Assembly (NCBI GenBank): GCA_026315105.1
Contig: CM048744.1
Span: 656,397,676-656,461,675 of the forward strand
DNA from: Locusta migratoria
Lineage: Eukaryota > Arthropoda > Insecta > Orthoptera > Acrididae
DNA length: 64,000 nucleotides
Direction of reading: 5' to 3'
Numbering within the stretch: the first letter of the stretch is position 1; each line of letters starts with the position of its first letter. The position numbers and the translations under genes are program-made. Positions 22,261 through 34,092 of the stretch are shown piece by piece. The notes beneath the pieces were generated by a model. That model saw only the letters and a list, made by a program, of their open reading frames with translations, ran no database searches and was not told the origin of the DNA.

Positions 22261-23640
22261 TAGTGTAATTACTGATGCATCAAGTAATCATTCAGTACAA
22301 GAACAGACACAGGTAAAAGATAGAGAAAGAAAAGAAAACGGGGGTAACACCCGTAGAATTATACCCGAAAGTTCATCATCAACTGATGATGTGCCGCAAA
22401 AACACACAGAATACGCGGAAAATCGCGGAATGTACAGTCAGCCATTACCAATAGAAAGACAGAAACAGAACCAGTTTGATAGTAATTCATTTGTAGCACC
22501 AAAAGTAACGAATAAGCAACATTTTTACGCCATTGCAAAAATACGAAATGAACACAGAATACACAACAGGGAGCGTGTGAGTGCCACCACACAGGAAGGA
22601 CAGTGTAATAGACACAGGAATGTTAGAAATGACACAACAAGCACGATAAGGATCTATAAATAAGTATGAAACAAATCACTTTCTGATTGTTCCAAAATTT
22701 CAACACTTCAAAGAGGAAGATGGAAGTATTCATACACGAACCTTCATTGATCAATTTCAGGTGTGCATACCGAACCGGTGCATTTCAGCACATTGGTTAG
22801 GTTTTGTATGTGCACACATGTCTGGACCAATGGGAGAGGAAATGCAGAGAGCTGCACAAAACTGTACATTTTATCAACAGTTTGGGACCGCTTTCTTTGA
22901 ATGGTATTGGTCAAAAGAAGGACAAAATAAGATCAAATACGAATTATTACAGATGGCACCTTACGAAAATTCGGGTGAGAAACGTGTCCTAAAATTTTTC
23001 GATATTATGAAAAAAAGAACCAATGCTTAGAGAGACTTTATAGCAATGGAGAACTAATACATCTATGTTGAATGAAACTACCGGCTAAATATCAGTAATG
23101 ATCAGTAAGAAATACTGAAGATTTTGACGGTATTAAGGAAGGACGAAGGGAACATAATTCATGTTTGATGAGGAAGAACTTAAAATAAAAATAAAAGGGA
23201 AAGTCAGATAGACAGGCCTAGAAATGATTATCACAATAATTTTAATCGCAATAATAATGGAAACTTCAGACCATTTAATAATAACACAAACAATAACAAT
23301 TTTGAATCACAAAACAATTCAGATAATTCAGGATCATAAAACAATGGCGATAATTATGGGAATAGAAACAATAGATATCGTAATAATAACAATGGGTAAG
23401 GTAATTCATATCGAGGTGGAAATGGATTGAAATCAAAACAATAATCAGAGATAATTTTGACAGAGGGAATGATGTGAGAAAGGGCAACTAGCGATAGTAG
23501 GGCTCAAACAAATAAAAGTGAAATCAAGGACCACACGGAAAGAGCGAACAAACTACAGTCATCCGGATGTAGAAGTTAGAACACCAAATCCAGAAAATCG
23601 TAAGGATTGACCACAAATCACCGAAGGGGAAAGGCAACAC
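22261..23640 (+). pseudogene. Retroelement gag-like gene, broken
   Basis: The open frame at 22163-22663 has a polar, Gln/Asn-rich N-terminal part. After a stop, a capsid-like segment follows (about 22690-23030): FKEEDGSIHTRTFIDQF, WLGFVCAHMSGPM, TFYQQFGTAFFEWYWSKEGQ then NKIKYELLQMAPY and FFDIMKKR. The FIxxF...FxxxFxxxYWSxxxQ spacing is that of LTR-retrotransposon Gag capsids. A later stretch (23215-23440) is Asn/Arg-rich (HNNFNRNNNGNFRPFNNN), a basic RNA-binding tail, with stops. No pol follows. The frames are broken by several stops. The family is probably Ty3/gypsy, by inference. Confidence 0.6.
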
Positions 23641-24062
23641 ACTGACCTCCCACAATCATAACAAAATGAAAACATTCAATCTATGCAAATAAATAAAACA
23701 CACACAGTTCAATCATATCATAACAGTAACAGTTTAAACCAAAAAATTAAAATGCGAAATTAAAACTGCATTGCACCTTCCGAACAGATATTGGTACAGT
23801 ACAAAGCGTGGGAAGGAAGATTAAATTGGTTAATTTACGAATGCATTAGTTGCAACCTCTTCCTAAAATTAGAGAGACTACAGATGATGAATTAGTCACA
23901 GGGTTGGTCGATGTATTCAAGGGAACCAACAAGGATACAAATAGTCACAACAACAGACAAATGACACATAGGTAGAAACAAAAATTTATTAAAAGAATCG
24001 TAATGTATGTAACATGGACGAATATGATGATGTTGAAAGAGAGTACATGCAAGAATGTTTGC

Positions 24063-24103
24063 AGGTGGAAGAGAAGGACATATATATATATCCTTCTCTT
24101 CCA

Positions 24104-24106
<3 letters not shown>
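24063..24106. repeat. 44-bp perfect-arm hairpin
   Basis: AGGTGGAAGAGAAGGA and its exact reverse complement TCCTTCTCTTCCACCT flank a short TA-rich loop. It abuts a TA microsatellite. Confidence 0.95.

Positions 24107-24163
<57 letters not shown>
24107..24163. repeat. (TA)n microsatellite
   Basis: About 28 TA units directly after the hairpin. The Ile-Tyr repeat frames on both strands are artefacts. Confidence 0.97.
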
Positions 24164-24164
<1 letters not shown>

Positions 24165-26379
24165 CACAGAAAGTGTCAGATATCTCACAAGCGATACCGC
24201 TATAGAATTCACCACCAAACACAGCACCAACACAGAAAGAAGCAGACCTTTCGAAAGTTACACCATTAGAGAAAACATCACGAAATAATAATACGTTTTA
24301 CAAGATCAAACATAAATACATAAGAAAAAAATAAATAAATTTAAAAGCTTAAGACACTTTAGGGAGTTTCTTCCAGTGCACAGAGGACCTGTAATTAGAA
24401 AATGGGAGTAAAAAAGAAGAGAAAATCTAAATGAGATAAAAGTTTATATATATTTATAGTATGATAAATCGTGTAAATGAAAACTTTCCAAAACACAAAG
24501 AGAACTCATTAAATAAAAAAAGAAATAAGGAAAGAAAGCAAACTAATCTCAATTTCAGAATTTCATACGGTAGTAGGTGAACAAACAACACACTAATCCA
24601 AGATAATTAAAAAAGAATGAAGAACTGACAGACATGAAATTTAAGTATATATGACAAAATTGTATTTTACAATTTCATCTTGCACATCATAACACCAAGG
24701 AGGCGAATCGTCAGAGACTATCTCCATCCCGTCTGGCAACTACAACTTCGAGATAATGATGGAGAGTATTGTCATGTTGAGTCAGCACTGAGGTAAAACA
24801 AAATGATGATGCAAAGACTAGCATTCCACTGGAGAGGCAGGTTGCATCCAGGTTGGACTGCACCAGAACAAGGTATACCACACACATTGTAACATGTCAT
24901 GACCATAATCTACCAGAACAAAAAAAGAATAGTCATGTTGCAACAATACAGCAAAACTATAGTATATTGAGACCTATCATCATCTCAATACACAATTGGA
25001 AAGACAGCTATGTCCCAAATCCTTTTTATTCCATAAATAAATCACAGTTCCTACTCCTAGAAGAAAAGAAGAGAAGAAAGATGATGAGAAGTAACCAAGG
25101 TTGCAAGAGAACAGGCGATGGACAGAAAGTCAAGATATATTTCTCTCCTATCCTAAAACAATTAACTAAAGTCTTTCCACAATCATTATAGCCATATCTC
25201 AATGATACATTTGCATTTCTAACTAAATGCAAACTGATCCAGCAAGTTATGTAAGTCTCACACAATACATCGTTATGTAAAACAAGCAACATAATATACT
25301 GCAGTAAAGCAGATTCTTCTAACACAAAACCAACATCGAGATGTTGTCATACTGGTTCGGCTGTGACAGAAGAGTTGCATCATCTCTTCAATACATTAGC
25401 TGACAGTCGTCAATTTCTGTCAACTAGAGGCACAATTCCAGTACATTGCGCCTCAACAACGATAAAACCCAGCATCGCATACTATGGTACTGATCTCATG
25501 ATGTACACTAATGTCAGTTGACGAAATTCCACAACTCCAATGGATTGTCAGACAAGAAATCAACCAATGTAGCAGAACAATAATCTGTTTGAAAACATAA
25601 AAAGCGAGTATTAGTGAAAATGAAAATAAAAATAGTTCATTATCAAAAGAGTGTGAAACCTTAATAATCAGTGATTGGAGCAACGAAATAATAACAATAA
25701 TAATAATAATAATAATTGGTTTTCTTATGTCATTTATCTATGTAAAGTGATATTCAACTTTCCTTATATATAATTTATTGTATTGATTTGTATGTAAATT
25801 TAAAGTAGCCTATATGTTCCTATCATGTTTTTATTGTAAAGTTACCTAACATTTTTATTTCTAAAATTTTGTAAAAATAACTAGTAACGAGGAATAGAGA
25901 GCTAGGACAGCTTTTTCATTCTTTAATTGTAGTACAGATATACAAATAAATAAAACCAAGTCTAAAATGAAAACAGATAAACACAATAAAGCTCTTGCAG
26001 AGTTCAGGCAAAGCTAACTACAAAATTAAACCATACAAGATCATGTACACTAACACTGTACAAGCATGAGTTTAGAGAAATACATGAATTATAAAGCTGA
26101 ATTATGACAAACAGAAAAACATAACGGCAATCAAAAGAGAATAAAATGTTGTGAAAGTCAATTTTTGCTTCAAAACAAAACTCAGTTGTATAAATAGAAG
26201 TTAAATGTATACAGAAAATAAGAAAATCTACAATTATAAGGAATGGCTGATAATTTTGAATTAGCAATTTTTCCTGTTTAAGTTAATGTTTTCTTCAACA
26301 TTAACAAAACCCCAGACACAATAATTGTCAGAAGGGGAGGCCTTTGTAAGGAGTCAAGTTTTCCTCACTGTGATTTCCT
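24164..26379. other. Unassigned region
   Basis: It could hold more of the retroelement that begins near 22.3 kb, but no protein motif survives. A 112-codon frame at 24853-25191 (plus) and shorter ones show nothing familiar. A short (TAA)n lies at about 25687-25715. AT-rich beyond 25.7 kb. Confidence 0.4.
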
Positions 26380-27800
26380 GCATACTCCAACCTTAAAATC
26401 ACATTATACTCGTCAATGCGAATCGTTTGAATACAAACTCAATGGGGTATGGACACATTTAACAATAATAATTATATATAAGGAACTCATAGTTCGATGG
26501 GGGCGATCTATAATTGTTTAATAATGATTTTGCAGCCAAGATCGCATTTTTCATTTATTGTAATTCATTTATTATAATAAATGAAAAATGCAATCTTGGC
26601 TGCAAAATAATTATTAAATAATAATTACAGTTTGATGTACAAATTACAAGATGATGTCGCAAGTGGGAAAAGATAATCGAGACTGAAGTTTACTTGTTGA
26701 AGGCACACCTGAGTAGCTCTTGTTTTTGTAAAGTAGGGCAAGGCGCCCAGACTGCAGTGACCGACGAGAATAGGCAGGTGGGCTAAAGGGTACCCACTGC
26801 ACTATTGTACTGGGCTGTCTACAGGATGAAAGCCACTTAAAAATACTGTCTCCTTCTTGGGGAAATACAGACGCTTAGACACTTTTAAAAGCAACACAAT
26901 ACCACTTGAAACAGAAGATGTTTACTTGCATCTTTTAGTGGTACGTGGGAAGCTACACTGGAGTCTCACGTTAATTCCGAACTGGCGCCATCAAGTCAGA
27001 GAGGAAATACCTAAATGAGGCGTTACCTGACTCACTATTGGCCAGTGCGCCATACAGCATTTTAATATGCACCATATTATTGGTAGGCGATTCACTGGCA
27101 TGGAAGCGCCAGCATTTCCAAAGCATATACACAAGAAGAACGAAAAAAATTAAGGCAGATTCGTTCCCTCGCTCGCGCCAGCTGTGTATGTCACTGTGTA
27201 TGCAAACTAGTGGTGCAATGCTCTCGGAGCTATTTTTTGTACAGATTGGAAATAAAGACTCCTGTACAGTATTGAACTGTAAGGAACACCTCTGTCGAGT
27301 GGATCTTAGTAAATCTCCAGTGGAGAGTACTAATGATTTCATGCTGTTCATAGTGTTGACCGAGATACTTGATATCCAGTGTGAACATAGAGCGCATTAG
27401 GTTATGCTTAAGAGCACAATTTTGAATGACAACGTGGTGGTTAGTCTGAGACTGCCATACCACGCCAATTTATAGCCAGAGTAGGATTTACAGGTCGTTC
27501 TTGACTTCATGAAGAATCGGGGGAAGTGCGATCGGCAGTAGTCGATGAAGACAGACAAGTTTTAGTTTCGTTTTCAGTGAAGATGCAGCAAGCAGCCATC
27601 GGTGCAGTTAACGGTATTGTGTGCAAATGCTTTAGGCAAACTCCACCCATCTCCAAACAGTAATAACAAATGCATTTTTACCACTGAATAACATTTCTGA
27701 CATTGTGACAGCCTTAGTCGCAAACTAAAGAAATTGAATGAATTTTAAAGTCAAGTAGGTGCGGTTCTTCAGACGTTCTAACAACTTAATTTTATTCTGA
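26380..27800 (+). repeat. Unknown 1.2-kb repeat, copy 2
   Basis: A direct copy of 20041-21260, about 6.3 kb away, with the same order of blocks. It contains a 142-bp insertion (26475-26616) that copy 1 lacks, and it keeps the segment that is poly-T in copy 1. It ends near AATTTTAAAGTCAAGTAGGTG, matching AATTTTAAAGTCTAGTATGTG at 21210. Confidence 0.8.
26475..26616. mobile_element. 142-bp hairpin MITE with target duplication
   Basis: Long inverted arms (TTTTGCAGCCAAGATCGCAT / ATGCAATCTTGGCTGCAAAA) meet at a short loop near 26560. An 11-bp duplication, AATAATAATTA, flanks the insertion (26464-26474 and 26617-26627). Copy 1 of the host repeat has a single GATAATAATTACAG here and so serves as the empty site. 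Confidence 0.88.
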
Positions 27801-29099
27801 AATTGTTTATATATTTCCTCTATCCTGTCAACCTATCTGGAACTTAGAAAGTAAAATTAAATTTGTTGCTTTATCATTTGGAATATTCTTGAAAGTTAAT
27901 AAATACAAAATTCACAATCAGCTTTTCATTTTAGTAATTAGTGACATCCCTTTACTACCCAAACTGATCCTCACTAGTTACACTTCATTAATTTTAAGAC
28001 TTTTCTTACAGGAGATGTCATCTATGTCTATCTTTGCATAAGTGATAAAGTTTCACTGATTGTGGGTAGGCAAGGGGCATCTTTGTGAAATCTGCAAGAC
28101 ATGATGTTATCTTCCTTCCAGGAGCCATGGGGACATTAAAACGTCAGATTTGCCCATTGTGCACAACAATGATTTTGAAGAGTAGTATCAATATTACAAC
28201 AGCATAGTACTTCACGTTAGACACTGTACAATAGAAATTTTACATCCTTTCATCACATTTTATATGAAATATTGCGTTTAATACATACATATAAAACTGT
28301 GTATAGAGATATAGACAAAATACTTTGTAAAACTTATAATAAACATGAATATTTAAAATACAACAGGTATGAGTGAAGAATACAGAATTTGCAGTATTGT
28401 TACAATTTTTTCCTCTATATGTACACAATGATTTACAAACTGGAGTATGTCACTATCTATAGCAGTGAAATATAAAATATTTAACTTGACTAGGGCATCC
28501 AGGTGAAATCCTACAGCAGGTTGAATTGCATTTATAACCTCAACTGTAACAAGCAGTATATGGATAACTTTTTAACATCTTCCTAATTAGTTTGCAGGTT
28601 ACTGTCAGCCCATTATGAAATAATGTACTTATAAATACAATACACAGGTGGCACAAATTCTATTGACATCAATACATACATATATGAATACATACTGTAT
28701 AAATGATACAATGAAGTATGAAGTACATTATTATAAAAATATTTTCATTAATATAACAAAACAGTGCGAGTTAAGGTATATCATAAAATTAAATATGTTG
28801 GGCTTACACTTATAAGTGTGGTTCTATGGGCCATATCTTACTAAAAGGACAAAAATGTGAGAAGATATTAGTACTATAACAATTGAATAAATCTTTGCTT
28901 AATGAGAGTAACTGTGTATGTAATCTGAATTGTCAGTGCAATGCTGTTCTTGAAAGCCCTTTACATTAATTCATCAAATATGGAGAAAAATAATTTATAT
29001 TTAACTTTTGCTTGTTCATTTAACATTTTATCACGTTCTTTTTAGTGACTACTGTAAATGTTAATATTCTCCAATAAGTCCACTTTCCTTCCTTTTCTA
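27801..29099. other. AT-rich, no gene seen
   Basis: No repeat border or coding signal recognised. Confidence 0.5.
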
Positions 29100-29102
29100 A
29101 TT

Positions 29103-30250
29103 TTATGTCTTTTTTTCCATGTTGTGGTTAATACTAACTACTTTATGTTTACAATCTGTTAAATATGCACCAAAGGCAGTATTGTTATATGTATTATATA
29201 AAGCTGGTATTAAAATTCCCCCGGTCTGCCCAATGTAGTAGCAATCACAGTCAGCACATCTTAATGTATATACACTAGAGCCTAAATATTTATCTCCCTT
29301 TTTATTAATATTGTGTCTTAATGTGAGCCTTAATGTACTATCTGTGGTAAATGCTAAATTGACGCTATTCTTCTCAAACTGGCTACGAATCTTATCTGAC
29401 ACTCTCCCTCTGCATTTTAACGAGACATATTTATTCATTAAATCTTCCTCATTCTCCCCCCCCTCTATCTACATGGTTGCCTTTTTTTCTTTCTTTGTAA
29501 ATACTCTCTTGTATATTTTATCTACCATTATACTTTTAAAGGCATTTGCTGTTGCTATCTGTTGTAATGTTTGTAATCCTTTTTAAAGTTCCTTTTTAGC
29601 TAGAGATACTCTAAGTAACCAGGGTAACAAGACTTTTTATTAATTATTACATCTGTATTAGTTGGTTTTCAGTATATTTTACTTAAATCTCCCTGCCACT
29701 TTAATTAGCTTTAAATAAAGAAATTTTAAATTATTGTCTTTTCCTAATTCAAGTGTAAATTCTGTTTTCTTGTGCATTTTATTCATGTTGTATTTAACAT
29801 CCATCATGTCCTGATGAGAGCCTCCAAGCATTATGATAACCTAATCAACATATCTATGGTAATATATTATTTTCTCAACAATTTCTTTGTTTCCTCTGAA
29901 GAATTTATTTTCAATATGATTAACTAATATGTTAGCCATTGTACCTGTTAAGCTATTCCCCATAGCTTAGCCTCAGCCTGATGATAAACTTTACTATTAC
30001 ACTGAAAGTAATTAAACTGTAGTGATATCTCGAAAAGCTTTAGTAATTCTACAATTTCCCCTTATGACAGCTTCCCCTTCCTAAGCAGATTATCCTTACT
30101 GACTCATAGTTTCTGTTATGGGGACATTGGTAAACAAGTCAGTAATATCTAGTGAGGCCAAACAAGATTGACAGGGAATTTCTGTACCTCTTAATATCTG
30201 TAAAACTCAAACCTGTTTTTAATGTTTGTTAGATTTTCTGTTGTGTGTAC
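29103..30250 (-). pseudogene. Penelope-like element, RT plus GIY-YIG endonuclease
   Basis: Reading the minus strand: SLDITDLFTNVPITET (RT block A), a damaged region, AMGNSLTGTMANILVNHIEN (RT block with GxS-like turn), then YYHRYVD with a stop where the second Asp of the YxDD box belongs. NNLKFLYLKL follows. The endonuclease is in a 111-codon frame (29103-29438): SSVYTLRCADCDCYYIGQTG, close to the GIY-YIG consensus of Penelope-like elements. There are many stops upstream. This family is clearly different from the Penelope relic at 21-22 kb. Inverted terminal-like repeats follow at 30485-30775. Confidence 0.85.
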
Positions 30251-30484
30251 TTCTTTCAATCTTTTTATTCATACATTTATTTAACTCAAAATTAGGTGAT
30301 GTTTTATTATTAACAATATTATAAGTTATATAGCGACTATAGCACATAAGTACATTGTTTAAATGTATGGTTTTCTTTTTTTAATTTTCCAGTTGTACAC
30401 CTCATAGATAATGCTTGATGTTACACTTCCACAGAATTCATGCTTATAGGGTTATCTTTTACATAATATGATATTACCAAAGTG

Positions 30485-30775
30485 CAGGTATTTATACAAT
30501 CGAAAATATCAGCCAAGTTTGCAAAAGTTTTTTACAGTTTATATTATACTAATGTATCCAGTTTCAATGTACACTGAGTTAATAATCAGACCAAATTTGT
30601 GCTGAGGCAGTGAGGCGAGTCACCGCATGTTCCTCGGACGGCACCAACATTGATACGCATTCAGTCTGATGATGATCTGAGCATATATCGAAACTGTTTA
30701 CTTTAGTATAAAATAAATTGTAAAAACATTTTTGCGAACTTGACTGATATTTTCAGTTTTGAATCATATACCAGT
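30485..30775. repeat. Inverted ends of the Penelope-like element, hammerhead-like core
   Basis: The arm at about 30490-30580 is the reverse complement of 30680-30775 (shared TTGTAAAAA, TTTGCRAACTTGRCTGATATTTTC and AGTATAA-ATA blocks). The plus strand at 30664-30687 reads CTGATGATGATCTGAGCATA then TATCGAAAC, with the order hammerhead core, weak stem, GAAA. Only about three base pairs support the stem, so I treat it as a relic. Confidence 0.6.
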
Positions 30776-31062
30776 TCGCTGCTTTCCTAATAGGAAAGAA
30801 TGTTTTCCAAACTCATTACTTATACACTGTTCTACTTGCTTTATAGACACACTGTGCTGACATATACAGATAATTGGTATGCAGCTCTTAGCATGTTAGA
30901 CTGTCTGCTGCAATCCGTAAATCATTGTGCAAGACATGACTTGAATGTTTAATATATACAGCTGAACATTCAACTTTAATTTAAAGCATTTCCTCACCGT
31001 AGAAATAGATCATTGGTTCATGACCCTTAATGTAGTAATGTCAATAGGAGTACATGATGTAT

Positions 31063-31554
31063 TCACTCGTCATCTTTCTGTAGGAACCCCATCATACCAC
31101 AGCAATAGTACCATTTGTACCATGAATAGTGCACTTTATAATCAAGATGTTGAACATTCTTTATTTCAATAGAAACATCAATCTCTCTGTGTGATCCACA
31201 TGCAGTCATACTATAGATATTTGCAAATAGCAGTATTCTACATGTGCTTAAGTTAGGTTCAAGTTCCGGATGCTGTTGCACTGCTGAGGTAGAGTAGGAG
31301 ACAGACATTACCAGGTGCAATACATCAGGACTGCTGTGTGCTGCAATAGGAAATACTCGTGGGTCCTCTTCAAGCTTTGGCTCATGTTCTGGAACATCAA
31401 CAAATTAACAAATACAAGCTAAGTGTAACAACACATAACATATATAACCAATATATTTAGTAATTTTTAGTAACTGATACTCACTGATATGTTGCTTTGC
31501 TGCTGCTACTGCTGCTGTCGACTGCATTTTATCTTGACAGACGTCTTTTCCCCA
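31063..31554 (-). CDS. Possible two-exon gene fragment, unknown
   Basis: On the minus strand a 70-bp exon (31554-31485) follows an AG acceptor and ends at a strong donor, GTGAGT. A 96-bp intron (31484-31389) ends TTGTTGATGTTCCAG. A second open stretch runs from 31388 to a stop at 31063. The join keeps frame and reads QHI then KHEPKLEEDPRVFP. Acidic KHEP...LEED segments occur near the N terminus of some insect zinc-finger genes, but I see no finger here. No promoter or further exons are visible. It could be part of a host gene or chance. Confidence 0.3.
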
Positions 31555-31623
31555 CTGTATCGGAATATAACTAATAAAATAATGCACGCATTCAAAGCAC
31601 TCAGCATAGGTGCTGGAATTCTA

Positions 31624-31680
31624 GAGTGGAAGGGGAGGGAAGGGGAATGGAGAGGATATGTGGGGGACGGGGGACGTTTG
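31624..31680 (+). other. G-rich tract
   Basis: Several runs of three to five G (GGGGAGGGAAGGGG, then GGGGGACGGGGG) that could form a G-quadruplex on this strand. Confidence 0.6.
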
Positions 31681-32095
31681 GCCTTCCCTCATCTCTAAAT
31701 AATTATTGGAATTTGAGAATTCTCACAGTGGGTGTGATAATAAGGACGTAATCTGCAATGTGATACCCTAATATTTTGGACCTGGATGTTCCTCACCAAA
31801 TATTAGGAGGCTTAAATTATAATTTGAACCCCCGGGTATTGCTCCCTCGAACGCTACTCACATACGTTTTGTTGTTTTCATGGCCTTTGCAGAAAATACT
31901 ATTAAAAAACCAAGATTAAAATTAGTTATAATTCCAAAAACGGAGCAAAACATCCACGCCACGTGGATCTACGCGAAGGACGGAAAGTGCTCAACAAACA
32001 AATATCTTTAAACCTGTTATATTTTCGGCCCATGGAGTTACTGATATCGTAAGTTGACAAGATGATATTGGGTTAAACCATAACACTGTAATATC
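31681..32095. other. Unassigned spacer
   Basis: No feature recognised. Confidence 0.5.
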
Positions 32096-32325
32096 TGTTA
32101 ATATATTTTTTTTCACGAGAGATATCTTTCGGCAAAAGAGGCATTGGTATATGTCTTATTGGTATTCCGAATGACTTCTTTCGCTTTAAGTGTCTTCCAT
32201 TACATTTTAAGTGTTATGTTATAGTATAGCATAGTTTTCTTAATCTCCTGTTTTCAGTCACGAATTTTCATCAGTTATTGAATAATGGTCAGAAATTCGT
32301 AACTGAAAAAATAAAGAAAAATAAG
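32096..32325. mobile_element. Partial palindromic MITE, same family as 12.7 kb
   Basis: It shares CACGAGAGATATCTTTCGGC, TATTGGTATTCCGAATGA-like, TTTTCAGTCACGAATTT and CAGTTATTGAATAATGG with 12721-13060. The far arm is missing. Confidence 0.65.
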
Positions 32326-32365
32326 TCTCATGAAGAAAAAAATAATATTAGCAGTACATATTTAT

Positions 32366-33715
32366 GGAATACTAGCTGTAAACCCGGCGTTGCCCGGGTG
32401 TTTGTTTATCCTACACTTTCGTAGTCCACATACCCTTCCCCCTCTCTCTGCATCCACCTCTTTCTTTCCCATCTCTTTGTTCGTCAAGGTCCCCTCTGTC
32501 CTATACCATATAAGTATTTATGTACGCAATGATTTTCCTCTTGGTTTAAAAATCATGTGTGCAAAAATTCATAAAGATTGGAGGAAAACTATGCATTTTG
32601 TAAAATTCCGTAAGTTAAGTACCCTCCACCATGCACCAAACGAAATTTTATACAGGCAGTGACATTCCTCTTGTTTTTAAGGTACAGTGTGCAAAATTTC
32701 ATCAGCATTGGAACAAAACTATAGATTTCTATGCAATAGAAGCGCAGGGTCACATTGGAAAAAGCACCTTGTTGTTCTCAAATACTCCAGTTTTATTTTA
32801 TACAACCCTTGTTCTGAAAAAAAAGAAAAGAGAAGAGAAAAAAAGAAAAGATAAAAAAATCTGTCGAGAAGTTCTCAAGTTAGGGCGTGACGAAGGTACT
32901 TGGGGGTTCCATTTTTATGTTGCAAAGTACCCTCCCCCATTAACCGTATAAAACGTCAGGTAGACAGTGACCATCCCCTTCTTTTGAAGGTCAAGCGTGC
33001 GAAATATCGTGAAGATAGGAATGAAACTGTAGATTTCGTGAGATGAATGGTCCGCCCTACACCTACCACAAAATACTCTCTTAACTGACGTTATGTACCT
33101 CCGCCATGCACCTACCACAAAATACTCTCTTAACTGACGTTTTCTACCTATAAACTACATTCCTACAAATTTTAGCTTCATAGGTGAAGTACTTTTCGAG
33201 ATTTCGTGTTTAGTCAGTGAGTGTCCTTTCGCTTTTGTATAGATACACATTAAGAAAACATTGCTTAATTCTGGATGCAAGAGAATTAAGGGAGACTAGC
33301 TGACAAAAATAAATAATATCATTCAAATCTGTAATGGTAACTTTATTTGATACAAGGTAATGCCTGATGCGACAGTTTTACGGCATCTACAGTGAAACTG
33401 TTGTGAGCGGTAGGGGTGGGGGTCAGTTACAAAACGCTTCATAAGCGTCCAAAATTACATGCAAACTTAGTTGCAGGTCCCTAACTACTCCCATTTTCCA
33501 ATAATTGATGCATAAATCTTGGTATTCTCACGCAGTGCCCTCTCATTATTTATGACGTCATATCTCCTGAGCTATGTGTCGTGCTCTTTGGTTTTGGGGT
33601 CAGAAACCTTCGTGGGTGTACGGTGAACATTTCGCCAAAGTTTCATTGCAATCGAATGAATGGTTTATGAACACATAGAGGACATACAGACAATCATTCA
33701 TTTTATATATATAGG
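32366..33715 (+). repeat. Dispersed repeat with ACCCGGCGTTGCCCGGG start
   Basis: It begins CTAGCTGTAAACCCGGCGTT then GCCCGGGTG and runs to a TTCATTTTATATATATAG end. This is a start and end I know from non-coding repeats in many insects. Units of about 115 bp recur inside: TGTGCAAAA-TTCAT-A--ATTGGA--AAAACTATR. A perfect 49-bp-period tandem starts at 33061 (ACCTACCACAAAATACTCTC twice). No protein. Its class is not settled; Helitron-like origin is only a guess. Confidence 0.6.
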
Positions 33716-34092
33716 GTGTTTCACTAAGCGTGTTACCCTCTGTAACTTATAAAATAATAGGGAAATTTTAATTCGGTAGGTTAACACAATAAATGTTACA
33801 CTTTCTGCGGAGCTATGAACATAGTTTATTGAATCTTTTTCCAAAGAGTTACAGCGCAAAGATATAATTATTTAAAAGGAACAATAGTTTTCCAATCATG
33901 CATTGGAATCGCTGAAACCAGCTGCGCCCAAATCAATTTAAACTACATTCCTATCACTGTTAGTTTGGGAGCTACAACCCTTCAAAGGGGCAGATATCAC
34001 ACGCTGTACATAATACATGGCTGTGTGGTGGGTGATGGATGTTATGGCGGTGGGAAGTTGATTTACATGAGATGTTCAAATGTGTGTCCTTG

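Noticed and set aside
24014..24288. Ile-Tyr repeat frames on both strands
   Set aside because: Translation of the TA microsatellite and the hairpin next to it.
30664..30687. Active hammerhead at the Penelope-like end
   Set aside because: CTGATGA and GAAA are present but the stem between them has only about three base pairs, and stem III and the cleavage base are unclear. Kept only as a relic.
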